A DNA stretch of 64,000 bases, taken from the IMG/VR virus record IMGVR_UViG_3300017788_000020, positions 1 through 64,000 of that record. The stretch is one strand, 5' to 3'. Below the pieces are notes generated by a model that ran no database searches, had not been told where the DNA came from, and was given only the letters and a program-made list of their open reading frames with translations. The translations under genes and the position numbers were made by a program. Numbering within the stretch: position 1 is the stretch's first letter; each line of letters opens with the position of its first letter. Below, piece by piece: positions 44,201-53,500 of the stretch. This stretch comes from a virus.

Positions 44201-46077
44201 CTACGTTAACAATCAGTAACATACCGGCACAGCAAGCAACTGCGCCCGATATTGTGCGAGCGGATTTAGACGCCGTTGATTCTGGTGTAACTGGCTGGTC
44301 CATAGGCGAGTTAGGTTCTCGGTGGCTGTATGTGCGCATAAACGACACAACACCGTCGCGCCTCAGTAATATCTTACCAACAGGTGTTGCGACATCCACA
44401 TCTGTTATTTTTGGGCAGTTCGAGCACGTGACAGGTAATGTGTACCGCACCTTGGTTACGTTAGCCGAAGCGGCGCTAGGCGACACAATCTCGATCAAAG
44501 CCACGAACGCTACAGCCGGAGATCCGTTGGAGGATACGCTCGTCGACGCCGTTGAAATTGTCGCGACAATAAATACACAGTCGGCGTCTTTTGTGACGAA
44601 CCCTAGCGAAGGTCATTACTTTGAGTTCGCACTACTAGGTCAATTCGATACCGGCGGCGAAGACTTGCTGGTAGATTTCGTAGACGAGCTCGGTGTTTCT
44701 CTATTGAGCGGCTCCGTCACCATTACATCGCTTTCACCGTCGCTGGTGACGGGTAACGCGAGAGTGGCGAATAACAAAGACGGGAAGGGAATCACCGTTC
44801 GGTTAGAGATAGACAACACAGCTATCACAAGTCAGTTCAACACAAATACTGTAGTCAGCGTGTACCCGCTACCCGCCATAACGGGCTTCATCATTAATCC
44901 TAATGTCGAAGGTACGGTAGGCGCAACTATAACTATTGATGGTAGCTATCTAATACCCCCTGCGCCTCCTGTAGGTAGGCCGCCGTTATCGTACGCGTAT
45001 GTATTCAATCACACGGGCGTGGTTCCGATAATCACAGGCGCCTCGTTACTGCCTGGGAGCACAAGTACTAAACTAGTGTTCTCCGCTAACATAGCGGAAG
45101 GTACGGGCGGTCAATCCGTCGGCATCGATATCGTAGCGCTAGGCGGTGACGCGTTCCGTATGTCGCCGACAGTACCTATTCTAGCCGCCTCGTCAGGTAA
45201 TCCGGCCATTACGTCAGTGACGCTGACTTCGGCGGAAGAAGATTCGATGGAGTTCGGCCAGACAACCACGTTAGTTATAACAGGTACGGGTCTCGGTGCG
45301 GGTAATGTAGCCGCAGGCGACGGTCTGGCTGGCATAAGACTGTCTGTAGATGGCTTTGAAAACGCAGGCGCGGGTAATTTGAGAGAAAGCCCTCCCGGAC
45401 AAGGTGTCGACGGTGGACTTTTCCGCGCGCTAATAAGCAGCCTCGATATACTAACGCAGAGCGACACGTCTATTACTGCGCGACTGACGCCGCCTATAAC
45501 GTTGGTAGACACTAAGTTGCGTGTACACCTCTTGCGGGCGCCTGGTCACGTGCTAGGTGCCGGAGAATGGCCGCAATCTGTAATCGACGCGATTACGCCG
45601 ACTGATGCGCGTCACCGCGGTCTATTAGTAGACGGACCAAGCGCTGTGTCGCTTCTTAAAGTTAATGCACTTCCTGCGCAAGGTCCGACGAGGCTAGATA
45701 TGGCCAGAACATTCCAACAATGGTTGGCGACGAGCCCAACAGGCTCGAGCAGTCTTGTAGTAACGTTTGATCGTGTGCCGACAACTATGCCTGTTATTGT
45801 GCCTGTCGCTGATGCCGTGTATCCAGAACTGGTATTGAAAGACATCAGCGTCGCAGCCGTTCCGGGCAACGCATTCGCATACACAGTGTATTTCTCATTA
45901 CCGTCCGCGGATGAGGTATCAGAAGAAGGCTACCCCGGTGGTGTACTTAACTCGGTATTTCCTATCACATTCGGCCTTCGCCTAGCAAGCGGTGTCCCTA
46001 TTGTTTCAGGCGTCTACGGCATAAATACTTGGCGCTCCCCTGCACAAGAACAAAGTCTGCACATTCCGCTTAATTGA
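41233..46077 (+). CDS. Giant beta-repeat adhesin or tail protein, 1614 aa
   Basis: The start at 41233 is the ATG of a TGATG overlap. The N-terminus MQTINLYLNIPATGDFPGSW and a HTHDGGPGSGGRISHSSLSA loop (about residues 41-60) are typical of fibre attachment regions. The remainder is many Ig/IPT-like beta domains, e.g. 'ATAPDIVRADLDAVDSGV', 'TLTSAEEDSMEFGQTTTLVI' with 'TGTGLGAGNVAAGDGL'. No enzymatic motif. Likely a host-binding tail component. A 25-base gap with a candidate promoter follows. Confidence 0.7.
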   Translation: MQTINLYLNIPATGDFPGSWAGPINANFAIIDALFSNAQGHTHDGGPGSGGRISHSSLSAAGAYSHAELDAHLDNIAIHTDTKIGQIDRRVGGLVTQSFLDVATLQFENCDVEQSIPGVVLIRPAAGAAAPSVQQIAPVVAHIDFTGAAGSSLIEQDWILVKNQPNAAGFVMKAPAGARLSTGNGAGFCSAFLRSTVPHSLVQRVTVKVGPEYGPSIAQVTDQWSLWLHLLASPRAQSLTTAQPVELGVSLALEVRAVNGSLRLMPKLVARSLVATAVFTAFPSPAGWSNPNGGVGWTNLPRTYLIGSHELSISATDASADFTISYYYEGGLIFTRLFTATDGLFFTVVRDLIDQLANTTPAVADCGHFGFSTTYSLSGLSSDALFDIGVFSAASVGERTTPRIVSIPTGAGGGTVTGVCPTTNTADWAGVALQQSFDVDGAGPVSANQWRVISNVVPTALLSESFVIQNTATSAEHNVHCGTPIPSPITSTQCLRALGTSAVTLLGRDLPIPEFSILRLRAASGNIPHNWFDGGYGEEFYSVGEELPISFGRFSGTQLRELNQAAGHSLQLGILGGTRLPWGARVTAEIVPQYQADTDYVAVFTQALEVCAAAPVVEQTLTYKFTPANEWEPVEPGQPVEEGASVVFVLSGRNIPLGPAFWTSGKGFEQLPGYTLADTAGSVGSALTLTGPVDVYYSGIMRGRLSVNEGVTGLPPTAPVTAVGLSYNAIADPVRELVFVAGRVRHNGWQPGGTSPVVMELRDTEAPALFNTVTFIPAAGIAPKAPEIVSGVLTPNLNAGSSVTLEIQVWYPDADIGTTIGAQLTLTSGFSTTATLTRSSGGVSVSSSAGGEFETWTVTGLQLSAVPATSIQVTFTNVLPTTPQSSVLVLGTVGSAPGSTPSVTYTAGTCIEDTVQNITLTGVISTLEPGTVITVAAPSTEFLTIVGTPTFVDAGPDRIFTVRIGTRDLVGGGTLPALVSLVVRNPQANTTLTISNIPAQQATAPDIVRADLDAVDSGVTGWSIGELGSRWLYVRINDTTPSRLSNILPTGVATSTSVIFGQFEHVTGNVYRTLVTLAEAALGDTISIKATNATAGDPLEDTLVDAVEIVATINTQSASFVTNPSEGHYFEFALLGQFDTGGEDLLVDFVDELGVSLLSGSVTITSLSPSLVTGNARVANNKDGKGITVRLEIDNTAITSQFNTNTVVSVYPLPAITGFIINPNVEGTVGATITIDGSYLIPPAPPVGRPPLSYAYVFNHTGVVPIITGASLLPGSTSTKLVFSANIAEGTGGQSVGIDIVALGGDAFRMSPTVPILAASSGNPAITSVTLTSAEEDSMEFGQTTTLVITGTGLGAGNVAAGDGLAGIRLSVDGFENAGAGNLRESPPGQGVDGGLFRALISSLDILTQSDTSITARLTPPITLVDTKLRVHLLRAPGHVLGAGEWPQSVIDAITPTDARHRGLLVDGPSAVSLLKVNALPAQGPTRLDMARTFQQWLATSPTGSSSLVVTFDRVPTTMPVIVPVADAVYPELVLKDISVAAVPGNAFAYTVYFSLPSADEVSEEGYPGGVLNSVFPITFGLRLASGVPIVSGVYGINTWRSPAQEQSLHIPLN

Positions 46078-46083
46078 TAAGAC

Positions 46084-46102
46084 CTATACTTAATATAGAA
46101 TT
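46084..46102 (+). promoter_or_regulatory. Candidate promoter of the portal/RNA polymerase unit
   Basis: CTATACTTAATATAGAATT fills the short gap between the stop at 46077 and the ATG at 46103. It includes a TATACTTAATATAG element resembling the other plus-strand sites. It is the only non-coding gap of note before the long unit up to 59417. Confidence 0.35.
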
Positions 46103-46606
46103 ATGTCTAACATTCTAGATAAGCTAGCTGCGGCGGCTGCGGCTGCGGCGCCGCCGTCAGGAGGTCAAGGAGGTCCTCCGCCTGGTCAAGGCGATCCTGC
46201 TATGGGTGATCCTAGCATGGCGCCTATGCCAGATCCGATCGAGCAAGACAATATGCGACTTACGTCGATACTGCAGAATCTACAGCTGCGCGCAGAGGTT
46301 GTACAAGCTCAGGCAGAGCTTGAAGAACTGACCAAGCAGATTCAGCAATCGAACGCTAAGCCTCCGATGGACCCGGATAGGCCGGCACCCCGTGCAGGCA
46401 GCATACCCGATCTGGCGCACGCATCTGGTCTAACAGAGCTTCTACGGCGCACACCCAAAGGTCGGTCGCAACAAGAAGTAGGCGCGGAAACTAAAGCACG
46501 TCCCAAGGCGATCGCGCGTGATACTCAGCGAGGTGTACCGACGACACCGGGCCGCGCAGACGCCGACGCGTTAAAAGCGGCGCCCATGCAATACCAAGGA
46601 TCATAA
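46103..46606 (+). CDS. Pro/Gly/Ala-rich virion-type protein, 167 aa
   Basis: N-terminus MSNILDKLAAAAAAAAPPSG, then a Gly/Pro linker, a helical segment with heptad character (about residues 50-85, NMRLTSILQNLQLRAEVVQA), and a disordered Arg/Pro-rich tail. The DKLAA start resembles the KLAA leaders at 24685 and 25197. Possibly a scaffold or minor virion component; not recognised. Confidence 0.5.
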   Translation: MSNILDKLAAAAAAAAPPSGGQGGPPPGQGDPAMGDPSMAPMPDPIEQDNMRLTSILQNLQLRAEVVQAQAELEELTKQIQQSNAKPPMDPDRPAPRAGSIPDLAHASGLTELLRRTPKGRSQQEVGAETKARPKAIARDTQRGVPTTPGRADADALKAAPMQYQGS

Positions 46607-46607
46607 C

Positions 46608-47660
46608 ATGACTGAACTTTTTAAGTTTGCCGGAGCTATTTTGGATTGTTATGACGATCCGGCATTTATCGAGAACCCCCGCGCTACAGCGCTTTTCGGT
46701 CGCGAGCTGCTGCCCGCAGACAAGCTGGATACGTTACCAGACTCTTGTTTCGCGGTAAAGATCGCTGGCCGAACAGGTTACAAGAGGAGATTTCCTGTCT
46801 ACAACGAGACGATAACCAAGGTTTCTTGTTTGTACTTTGATAACCACTACACGAGTCTGCCGCCAGAGATACAGGCGGCCGCTGGTCATGGTCTATACAA
46901 AGCGTGTGAGAAATTTGGTATAGAGAAGCGTGCGTCCATTGCGCAGCATGCGGCAGACGCGCCGTCGACCGTCGAGCGCGTTACTGTGCGTGTGGAAGAA
47001 CCTGTAATCAAAACTGCAGCAGACCTCGCTAAACTGGCGGAAGACAGGCTGGCGTGGGAGCTACACCGTATGCCTATCGACCAGCGCACACAAGCGGCAA
47101 CAGCGTTGTTTAAAGCCGCAGGCGAGGACGCGTTGACACGTCAAGACGTGTGGGATTATGTACAAAAACCTGTTACGGGACCGCTTCTAGAAGGCGCGCT
47201 AGACGATAGGGAGATGTTATGTAAGAATGCATCCTCGGAGATGCAACACCTGTTTGCCGAGCTGCGTAACGACATAGAGGAAGCTTCCGCAGATAAAGCC
47301 GTCGAGCTGCTGACACTGTTCGACAAACACGCAGGTTTCGACATGCGTTACACGCAAGGGCTGTTAGATCCGTCCAAGGCTGTTTATGGCGGCTGGTCTT
47401 TACCGCACGTACGTAGACGAAATCAAGAGTGGTTACTAGACAAAGAAGCCGGCGTGGTTGACGCGCACACGAACTTGCCTATTGATGCGGCGACCGCTAA
47501 AGGACTTAGCGTAGAGCAACATCTGTTACATCTACAACAGAGATACCCAAAGAACTCTGAGTCGTTCCGTAAAGCCGCGTCTGTCGGCGTTACTGGACAT
47601 ATGGAGCAGAAATGGGGCTCTAATTACGTAAAAGCACGTAAACTATACTTTGGAGTGTAA
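46608..47660 (+). CDS. Hypothetical virion-module protein, 350 aa
   Basis: It starts MTELFKFAGAILDCYDDPAF. Helical, no metal or catalytic pattern, with a C-terminal HMEQKWGSNYVKARKLYFGV. It lies two bases after the preceding stop and directly upstream of the portal region, so it may be a head-completion or head-internal protein. Not recognised. Confidence 0.5.
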   Translation: MTELFKFAGAILDCYDDPAFIENPRATALFGRELLPADKLDTLPDSCFAVKIAGRTGYKRRFPVYNETITKVSCLYFDNHYTSLPPEIQAAAGHGLYKACEKFGIEKRASIAQHAADAPSTVERVTVRVEEPVIKTAADLAKLAEDRLAWELHRMPIDQRTQAATALFKAAGEDALTRQDVWDYVQKPVTGPLLEGALDDREMLCKNASSEMQHLFAELRNDIEEASADKAVELLTLFDKHAGFDMRYTQGLLDPSKAVYGGWSLPHVRRRNQEWLLDKEAGVVDAHTNLPIDAATAKGLSVEQHLLHLQQRYPKNSESFRKAASVGVTGHMEQKWGSNYVKARKLYFGV

Positions 47661-47666
47661 GCTTGC

Positions 47667-48272
47667 GTGCAACAAATTTTCACAGCGACAGGCGTGCCGC
47701 CTCGCGTGTACAGAGACCTGTTAACAAAAGAGTTCGGTGACGCGTGGTTAACCTGGCTACCTGAAACGCTTTATGCAGAAATAGAGCGTGTATGGCACGT
47801 GCAGCTATCAAGCGAGGTGGCCAATAAAATCAATGCTTTCCGTGTGTTTCTCACGACCGATCTGTTTTACACAGATGCCGCGGCGTTCGAGCACATTGTG
47901 CAGTCTATAAACGACGTTGTGATTGATCCAGAGTTGCTTAGCCTAAGCACACCTTCTGAGATTCTGTATGCGTTATATATGATAGGTCCTGTCGATGTGA
48001 CCAAATTCGGGCGCGAGGTTGTGACGTATATACGGGTGTGCTGCGAGAATTTTGGCTTGTTGAAGTATCCCCCTTTACTTAAATTTGCGCAACCGGTATA
48101 CGGTGCAGCAGAACTTAACGAAGCCTTACCTAAAATAAAACCTGCGCTGTTGCCCGGCGCCGACGACGATATTGTTGTACAGCAGTCACGCAAGCTGTAT
48201 CAAGTCATAGGGGATGTGGTGGATCGTATCGGGCGCTTCCGCAACGAAGTATTGGAGACAACTAACGTATGA
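47667..48272 (+). CDS. Hypothetical head/neck-region protein, 201 aa
   Basis: GTG start after GGAG. Helical protein (NDVVIDPELLSLSTPSEILY; VVQQSRKLYQVIGDVVDRIG) that overlaps the portal gene start by four bases (ATGA). Its position immediately before the portal suggests a small packaging or neck component, but no family is recognised. Confidence 0.5.
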   Translation: MQQIFTATGVPPRVYRDLLTKEFGDAWLTWLPETLYAEIERVWHVQLSSEVANKINAFRVFLTTDLFYTDAAAFEHIVQSINDVVIDPELLSLSTPSEILYALYMIGPVDVTKFGREVVTYIRVCCENFGLLKYPPLLKFAQPVYGAAELNEALPKIKPALLPGADDDIVVQQSRKLYQVIGDVVDRIGRFRNEVLETTNV

Positions 48273-50185
48273 TAGGGTCGAATAATCTGATTGGTGGTGG
48301 CGACGCCGTAGGCGGTATAGGCAGCTCCGGCGGTCCGCGGTCGCAAAACATGTATCCGCACCCGTTCTTTGATTTAAGTAATCAAGAGATACCCAGGACT
48401 GTTAAAGAGTTATTCAGGTGGTGCCTTTACCTGTATCTATCACACTCAGAGATTGCGCCCCTGATCAACAAAAAGTGCTCCTATGTGATAACAGATATTC
48501 TGTACGACACCGAATCAAAAAAAGATCGCGATGCGTGGCAGAGTGTGTTGGAAGAAACGCTCGATATCAAAGAATTTGAGCTTAAAATGTTGCTGGATTA
48601 TGAGATTTTTGGCAATGCCTACTGCTCAATCTCTTTTCCGTTCGAGAGGCAACTGACGTGTAAGAAATGTTCGACTAACTTCTCAATTGAGGATCCTACG
48701 TTGGACTGGCACTACCGCGACCATACATTCGTAGGAAAATGCAACAAATGCGGTGAGCGGACAGAGTATGACGTACAAGACCGACCCATCAAGCGTAAAA
48801 AGTCTCTTAAACTTATACGATGGTTTCCTGAGTATATACAAGTAGTTCAGAACGAGATTACGGGTCACGCGCGCTATATTTACAAGATTCCTAGGTGGAT
48901 GCGCAAAGGTATAGTTAACGCGGAAAACGACGAGAATAAATACCTTGTTGTGGACACACCGCTAGTGTTTTTACACGCCATCAAGCGCGGCGGCGACGTA
49001 GAGCTTGACAAAGACAACATATACCACATGCGTGTACCGAGCTGCTCGTATTACGATCAGGCATATGGTATACCGCCGATGTTGGCGGTATTCAAAGATG
49101 CTTGGTTATTCCAAGCGTATAGACGCGCACAAGAGGCGATCGCGATGGAACACGTATTGCCACTACGTCTCCTGATCCCGCGACCTATATCTGGTGATCA
49201 CTCGCCGCACCAGCACAACGATCTTGGCCAGTGGTCAAGCCGTATGCAGAACATCGTCAACAAGTGGCGCCGGGATCCGAACGCTATATTCACCGTACCA
49301 TTCCCGGCCGAGGTTCAAAGTATCGGTGGGAATGCGCAGGCGCTCAACGTGCACAACGATATGGCACAGATTCGTCAACAAATCGCAGGCGGACTGGACA
49401 TCCCTAGTGACATGATCTACGGCAATATGAGTTGGAGCGGCAGTAGCGTCACGTTGCGTATGTTAGAGAACACGTTCTTAGGCCGTATAACCCAGCTCGA
49501 AAAGCTGCTGAATAAGTTCATCATCCCTAGAGTAAAGGCCTGGGCAGCTTTGCCGGACATTACAATCAGGCACAGAGACTTTAAGATGGCGGACGACGTT
49601 CAGCAGAAGCAAATCGCCATGACGCTTCGTCAGACAAATACGTTATCCGACCGCACGGTGATACAAGAGCTCGGCTTTGACTACGCGACTGAGCAGAAAT
49701 ACAAGCGGGAAGAGGAGGAGACGCGTAACGCAACGCTTGCTCGACAGATGCTGGCGCAGACAGACGCTCAAGGTAAGGCGCAGATTGCTATGGCGGCCTT
49801 TGAGGCGCAAGCACAGGCTGCACGTACTAAGGCCGCAGAAGAGGCGCAGCGCAAAGCAGCTCTGGAATCATACAAAGAGCTCGGAAGTCCGCAAGACCGG
49901 TCGAATATGGCGAACGTGGCCCAAGCTATCGGCTCGCCTATGCCAGAGCAGATTGGCGGCTCTCCTATATCATATAGCTCCGAGGTACTTGACAGCATGG
50001 CAGAGAATGTGCTAAAAGCGACGCCGCCGGATATGATTGCAGACATGACTATGCGCTTGCAAAAATCAAACCCGCAAATTGCGGCAGCTATTGCGCGTAT
50101 TCAGCGCCGCGGCGAAGAGGCGTCACGCACCGTACGCACGTTACCGGAGCAGAAGCCGCCGCGTAGTCCTAACGCAGGTATTTGA
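48269..50185 (+). CDS. Portal protein
   Basis: 638 residues with the portal layout. There is an N-terminal wing (EIPRTVKELFRWCLYLYLSH, about residues 39-58) and a helical stem region with 'RAQEAIAMEHVLPLRLLIPR' and 'MAQIRQQIAGGLDIPSDMIY'. 'GNMSWSGSSVTLRMLENTFL' and a long C-terminal Gln/Ala-rich helix (the barrel) follow. A CxxC...CxxC element, CKKCSTNFS (about 131-139) and CNKCGER (about 158-164), sits inside the wing and looks like an inserted zinc ribbon. The portal forms the head-tail connector ring through which DNA enters and leaves. Ends two bases before the next gene. Confidence 0.85.
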   Translation: MIGSNNLIGGGDAVGGIGSSGGPRSQNMYPHPFFDLSNQEIPRTVKELFRWCLYLYLSHSEIAPLINKKCSYVITDILYDTESKKDRDAWQSVLEETLDIKEFELKMLLDYEIFGNAYCSISFPFERQLTCKKCSTNFSIEDPTLDWHYRDHTFVGKCNKCGERTEYDVQDRPIKRKKSLKLIRWFPEYIQVVQNEITGHARYIYKIPRWMRKGIVNAENDENKYLVVDTPLVFLHAIKRGGDVELDKDNIYHMRVPSCSYYDQAYGIPPMLAVFKDAWLFQAYRRAQEAIAMEHVLPLRLLIPRPISGDHSPHQHNDLGQWSSRMQNIVNKWRRDPNAIFTVPFPAEVQSIGGNAQALNVHNDMAQIRQQIAGGLDIPSDMIYGNMSWSGSSVTLRMLENTFLGRITQLEKLLNKFIIPRVKAWAALPDITIRHRDFKMADDVQQKQIAMTLRQTNTLSDRTVIQELGFDYATEQKYKREEEETRNATLARQMLAQTDAQGKAQIAMAAFEAQAQAARTKAAEEAQRKAALESYKELGSPQDRSNMANVAQAIGSPMPEQIGGSPISYSSEVLDSMAENVLKATPPDMIADMTMRLQKSNPQIAAAIARIQRRGEEASRTVRTLPEQKPPRSPNAGI

Positions 50186-50188
50186 GTC

Positions 50189-50566
50189 ATGGCAAACAAC
50201 CGCATAACCAACGTCCTATCAAAGCAGGTGCTAGAGGGGATAAACTCCAGCATAGCTAGCCGACCCGCGCTAGGCGCAGCAGCTGCGAAGTTCGTGGCGC
50301 GCGGTTTGGACGAACAGCTGCGCCGTAAACGCATCGTATTGCTTAACCTACATACGTCTCGTGAATCAACCTTCTGGCAAATACTGCAAAACACTCCAGA
50401 ACGTTTCCAGATCGTAAGCGAGAAAGAGTCTCACCAGCGAGGCGAATATGTAGTGCGTGTTATATTTTACGAAATTGGCGAAGATTTGCCCATATATAAA
50501 TCACAGGCTGCGCTTATCGCTGAATACACAGGTGCGCCACAAGAAACAGAGTTAGATGATGTCTAA
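50189..50566 (+). CDS. Hypothetical protein between portal and RNA polymerase, 125 aa
   Basis: Not recognised. N-terminus MANNRITNVLSKQVLEGINS, then a basic helical stretch and a short beta region (GEYVVRVIFYEIGEDLPIYK). It overlaps the start of the RNA polymerase gene by 11 bases, so the two are translationally coupled. It could be a polymerase-associated or head-completion protein; nothing in the sequence decides. Confidence 0.5.
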   Translation: MANNRITNVLSKQVLEGINSSIASRPALGAAAAKFVARGLDEQLRRKRIVLLNLHTSRESTFWQILQNTPERFQIVSEKESHQRGEYVVRVIFYEIGEDLPIYKSQAALIAEYTGAPQETELDDV

Positions 50567-53500
50567 AGAGCTTCAACAACACATACAGTTGCTAGAAGAA
50601 GTTCGTCGTATTGTGGCGAACATGTTTCCGATAACTGCCCGCAACGGCGCCACGCTGACTGTATCCAATCTTCGTTGGTCAGACGCAGGCCAGCATGTTA
50701 TGGATAACATCACTGCCCAAAAGGAGGCTAAGTTGCGCGAGCGGTCCGTTGACAGTAAGCTGACAGCGGATGTAGAACTAAAGGATGCGACAGGGACGAT
50801 ACTCGATAGCCGCAAAGGCTACTTCATACTGTCGATGCCGCACATCACGTCGCGTAATTCGTATATCGTTGACGGCAACGAAGTTCAGATAATCAATCAA
50901 TTACGTCTTCGTCCAGGTGTTTACACGACCATAAAGGCCGGGGACACCGTGGAGGCGTATTTGAACACGACCGCCGCCGGTACATACAAGTTACTGCTCG
51001 ACAGGAAGACTGGTGTTATTCGCCTGAAGGTCGGTACAGATAAGAAAGTGCCTGTGTATTCTGTATTACTTGCCCTGGGCGCATTACCGGGCGACTTACC
51101 AGACATATTCGGTGACCTGCTTGATGTGAATGAGAAAGCCGCGCGTATAGAGCCTGATACGCAAAAACTGTTGTTGGCTTTATGGCCTTACGCCAAAAAT
51201 GGCTCTTTAATTGAGAACCAACTCGAGGCGCGTAAGTTCTTAGAATCTAAACCACTCGATCCGGCGGTCAACAAACTGACACTGGGTATTTCTGGTATTG
51301 ACAAGATCGACAAGGCCGCGGTAGCCGCCGCCATACGCAGATGTATTTTTATATCGAAAGGTATGGCAGACGAGGATGACATCGAGTCGCTCGCGTTCAA
51401 GTCGATTCACTCAATCGAGGATTTTATTCCAGAACGCCTGCGGCGCAAAGAAGCGGCAGTAAAGCGCATTGTCGCTTACCAGATGACACGCAAAGCGACT
51501 ATACCGGCCGTACTACCATCGTCACTCTTTGATAACAATATCAAAGACTTTATGACAACATCTGAGTTTACCAGATTCTCAGACCAAAATAATCCGATTG
51601 ATATGAACGCCGTCGCGTCAACCACCACGATCATGGGTGAGGGCGGTATACAAAGTACGCGTGCGGTCAGCGACGCCGTGCGCGCCGTACACGCCTCGCA
51701 CTTCGGTGTGCTTGATCCGGTACATACCCCAGAAGGACCTAAGATCGGTATTACCGGACACCTTTCGCTGGGCGCGGAGAAAATTGGGAATACGCTTTTC
51801 CTCACAGTCTTTGATGCGCGCACAGGCGAGAAAAAGCGGATGTCCGTTGAAGCGCTTATGCCGTATACGGTAGCTTTTGCTGACCAGTATACAAACATCG
51901 GTACCGGTACACCTAAGCTGAAGGATAAATACACGACAGTCAAGGCGCGTAAAAACACCAAACTGCTTGAGGTCAATCCTGCGGACGTGGATTACATATT
52001 CAACGATCCAGCAACCTTCTTCTCGTCGAGCACGTCCGTCATTCCGTTTGTTAACAGTAATAGCGCTAACCGCGTTCTGATGGGCGACAAACACATCGAA
52101 CAGTCGGTGCAATTGGCTGATCCAGACAAGCCTTTGGTTTTACACAGACTGACTAAAGTCAACAAAGGCTATCTAGAGCTCTTAGGAGAGAACTTTCTTG
52201 TTAAAGCGCCTGTAGCCGGTACGGTGACGAAGATCACACCGGACACTGTTTTCATAAAAGAGGACAAAGGTAAGACACACGCGGTAGCTATCCATAATAA
52301 CTATCCGCTCAACTCTAAGACATTTTTGCACGATGAGCCTATTGTGACTGTAGGTGAGCAGGTCCGGGCCGGGCAAGCCTTGGTACGTAACAATTTCACC
52401 AAAGACAACACGCTCGCCCTCGGTAAAAACCTTCTCGTGGCTATGGTACCTTACAAAGGTTACAACTTCGAGGACGGTACAGTCATCTCCTACAAAGCCG
52501 CACAAAAGCTCGCATCTGTGCACAAAAACGAGCACAGAGTGGAGAAAGAGGACGGCGTGGCTATAGGGCTAGCGACGTACATTGCCCGATACCCACAAAA
52601 TCTTGATAAGTTCCGCAAAGGCTTTAGAGATAACTACGACGAGAACGGTATTATAAAAAAAGGTACGGTTGTTCACAAAGACGACATTCTTATACCTGCC
52701 GTAAAAGAAGTCACGCTAAGTAAAACTGAATTAGTTAATATACACAAAAAGCTGCTCTCGACCGCATATTCCGATATCTCGGAAACGTGGACAAAAGACG
52801 TTCCTGGCGAAGTTGTGGATGTCATCAATGAGCGGGGCTTTGTTAAAGTTGTTGTACGCAGCGTCGAGCCGGCCGTTGTAGGTGATAAGCTGTCCGCTTT
52901 TGCAGGAGCTAAAGGCATCATTACTAAGATTCTCGGACCTGACGAAGTCTATAAGGATGAGAAAGGTGCTGAGATTGATGTGTTGTTCAATTTCCTAGGT
53001 ACCCTAGGTCGCGCCAATCCCGGCTTCATACTAGAAGCTGCTGCCGGTAAAGTCGCGCAAAAAACAGGCAAGCCTTTCTATGTCGACAATTTCAACATGA
53101 CGCACGAGAGCAATCTTGCGCATGTCCAAGAAGAACTCAAGAAGGCTGGAATAAGCGACGCCGAGACCATCACCAATCCGACAACCGGCCACAAGATGGA
53201 GAATGTGCTGGTCGGTCCGCTGCATACATTAAAGCTCAAGCACATGGTCGAGCATAAATTCTCGGCCCGCGGCGCAGTCGGTCTCCCGTATACGACGCTA
53301 GAGCAGCCTAAAAAAGAATCCGGCGAGAGTGCGCAACGTATTGCGCCCCTCGACATGTCGTCGCTGCTTTCTATGGGCGCTACAGCGTTTCTCAGCGACG
53401 CCTACGGCATCAAGTCGCAGAAAAACGATGATTACTGGTTAGCGCTACAGACTGGCCGCACGCTACCTGCGCCGCAAACTCCTTACGTGGCAAATAAGTT

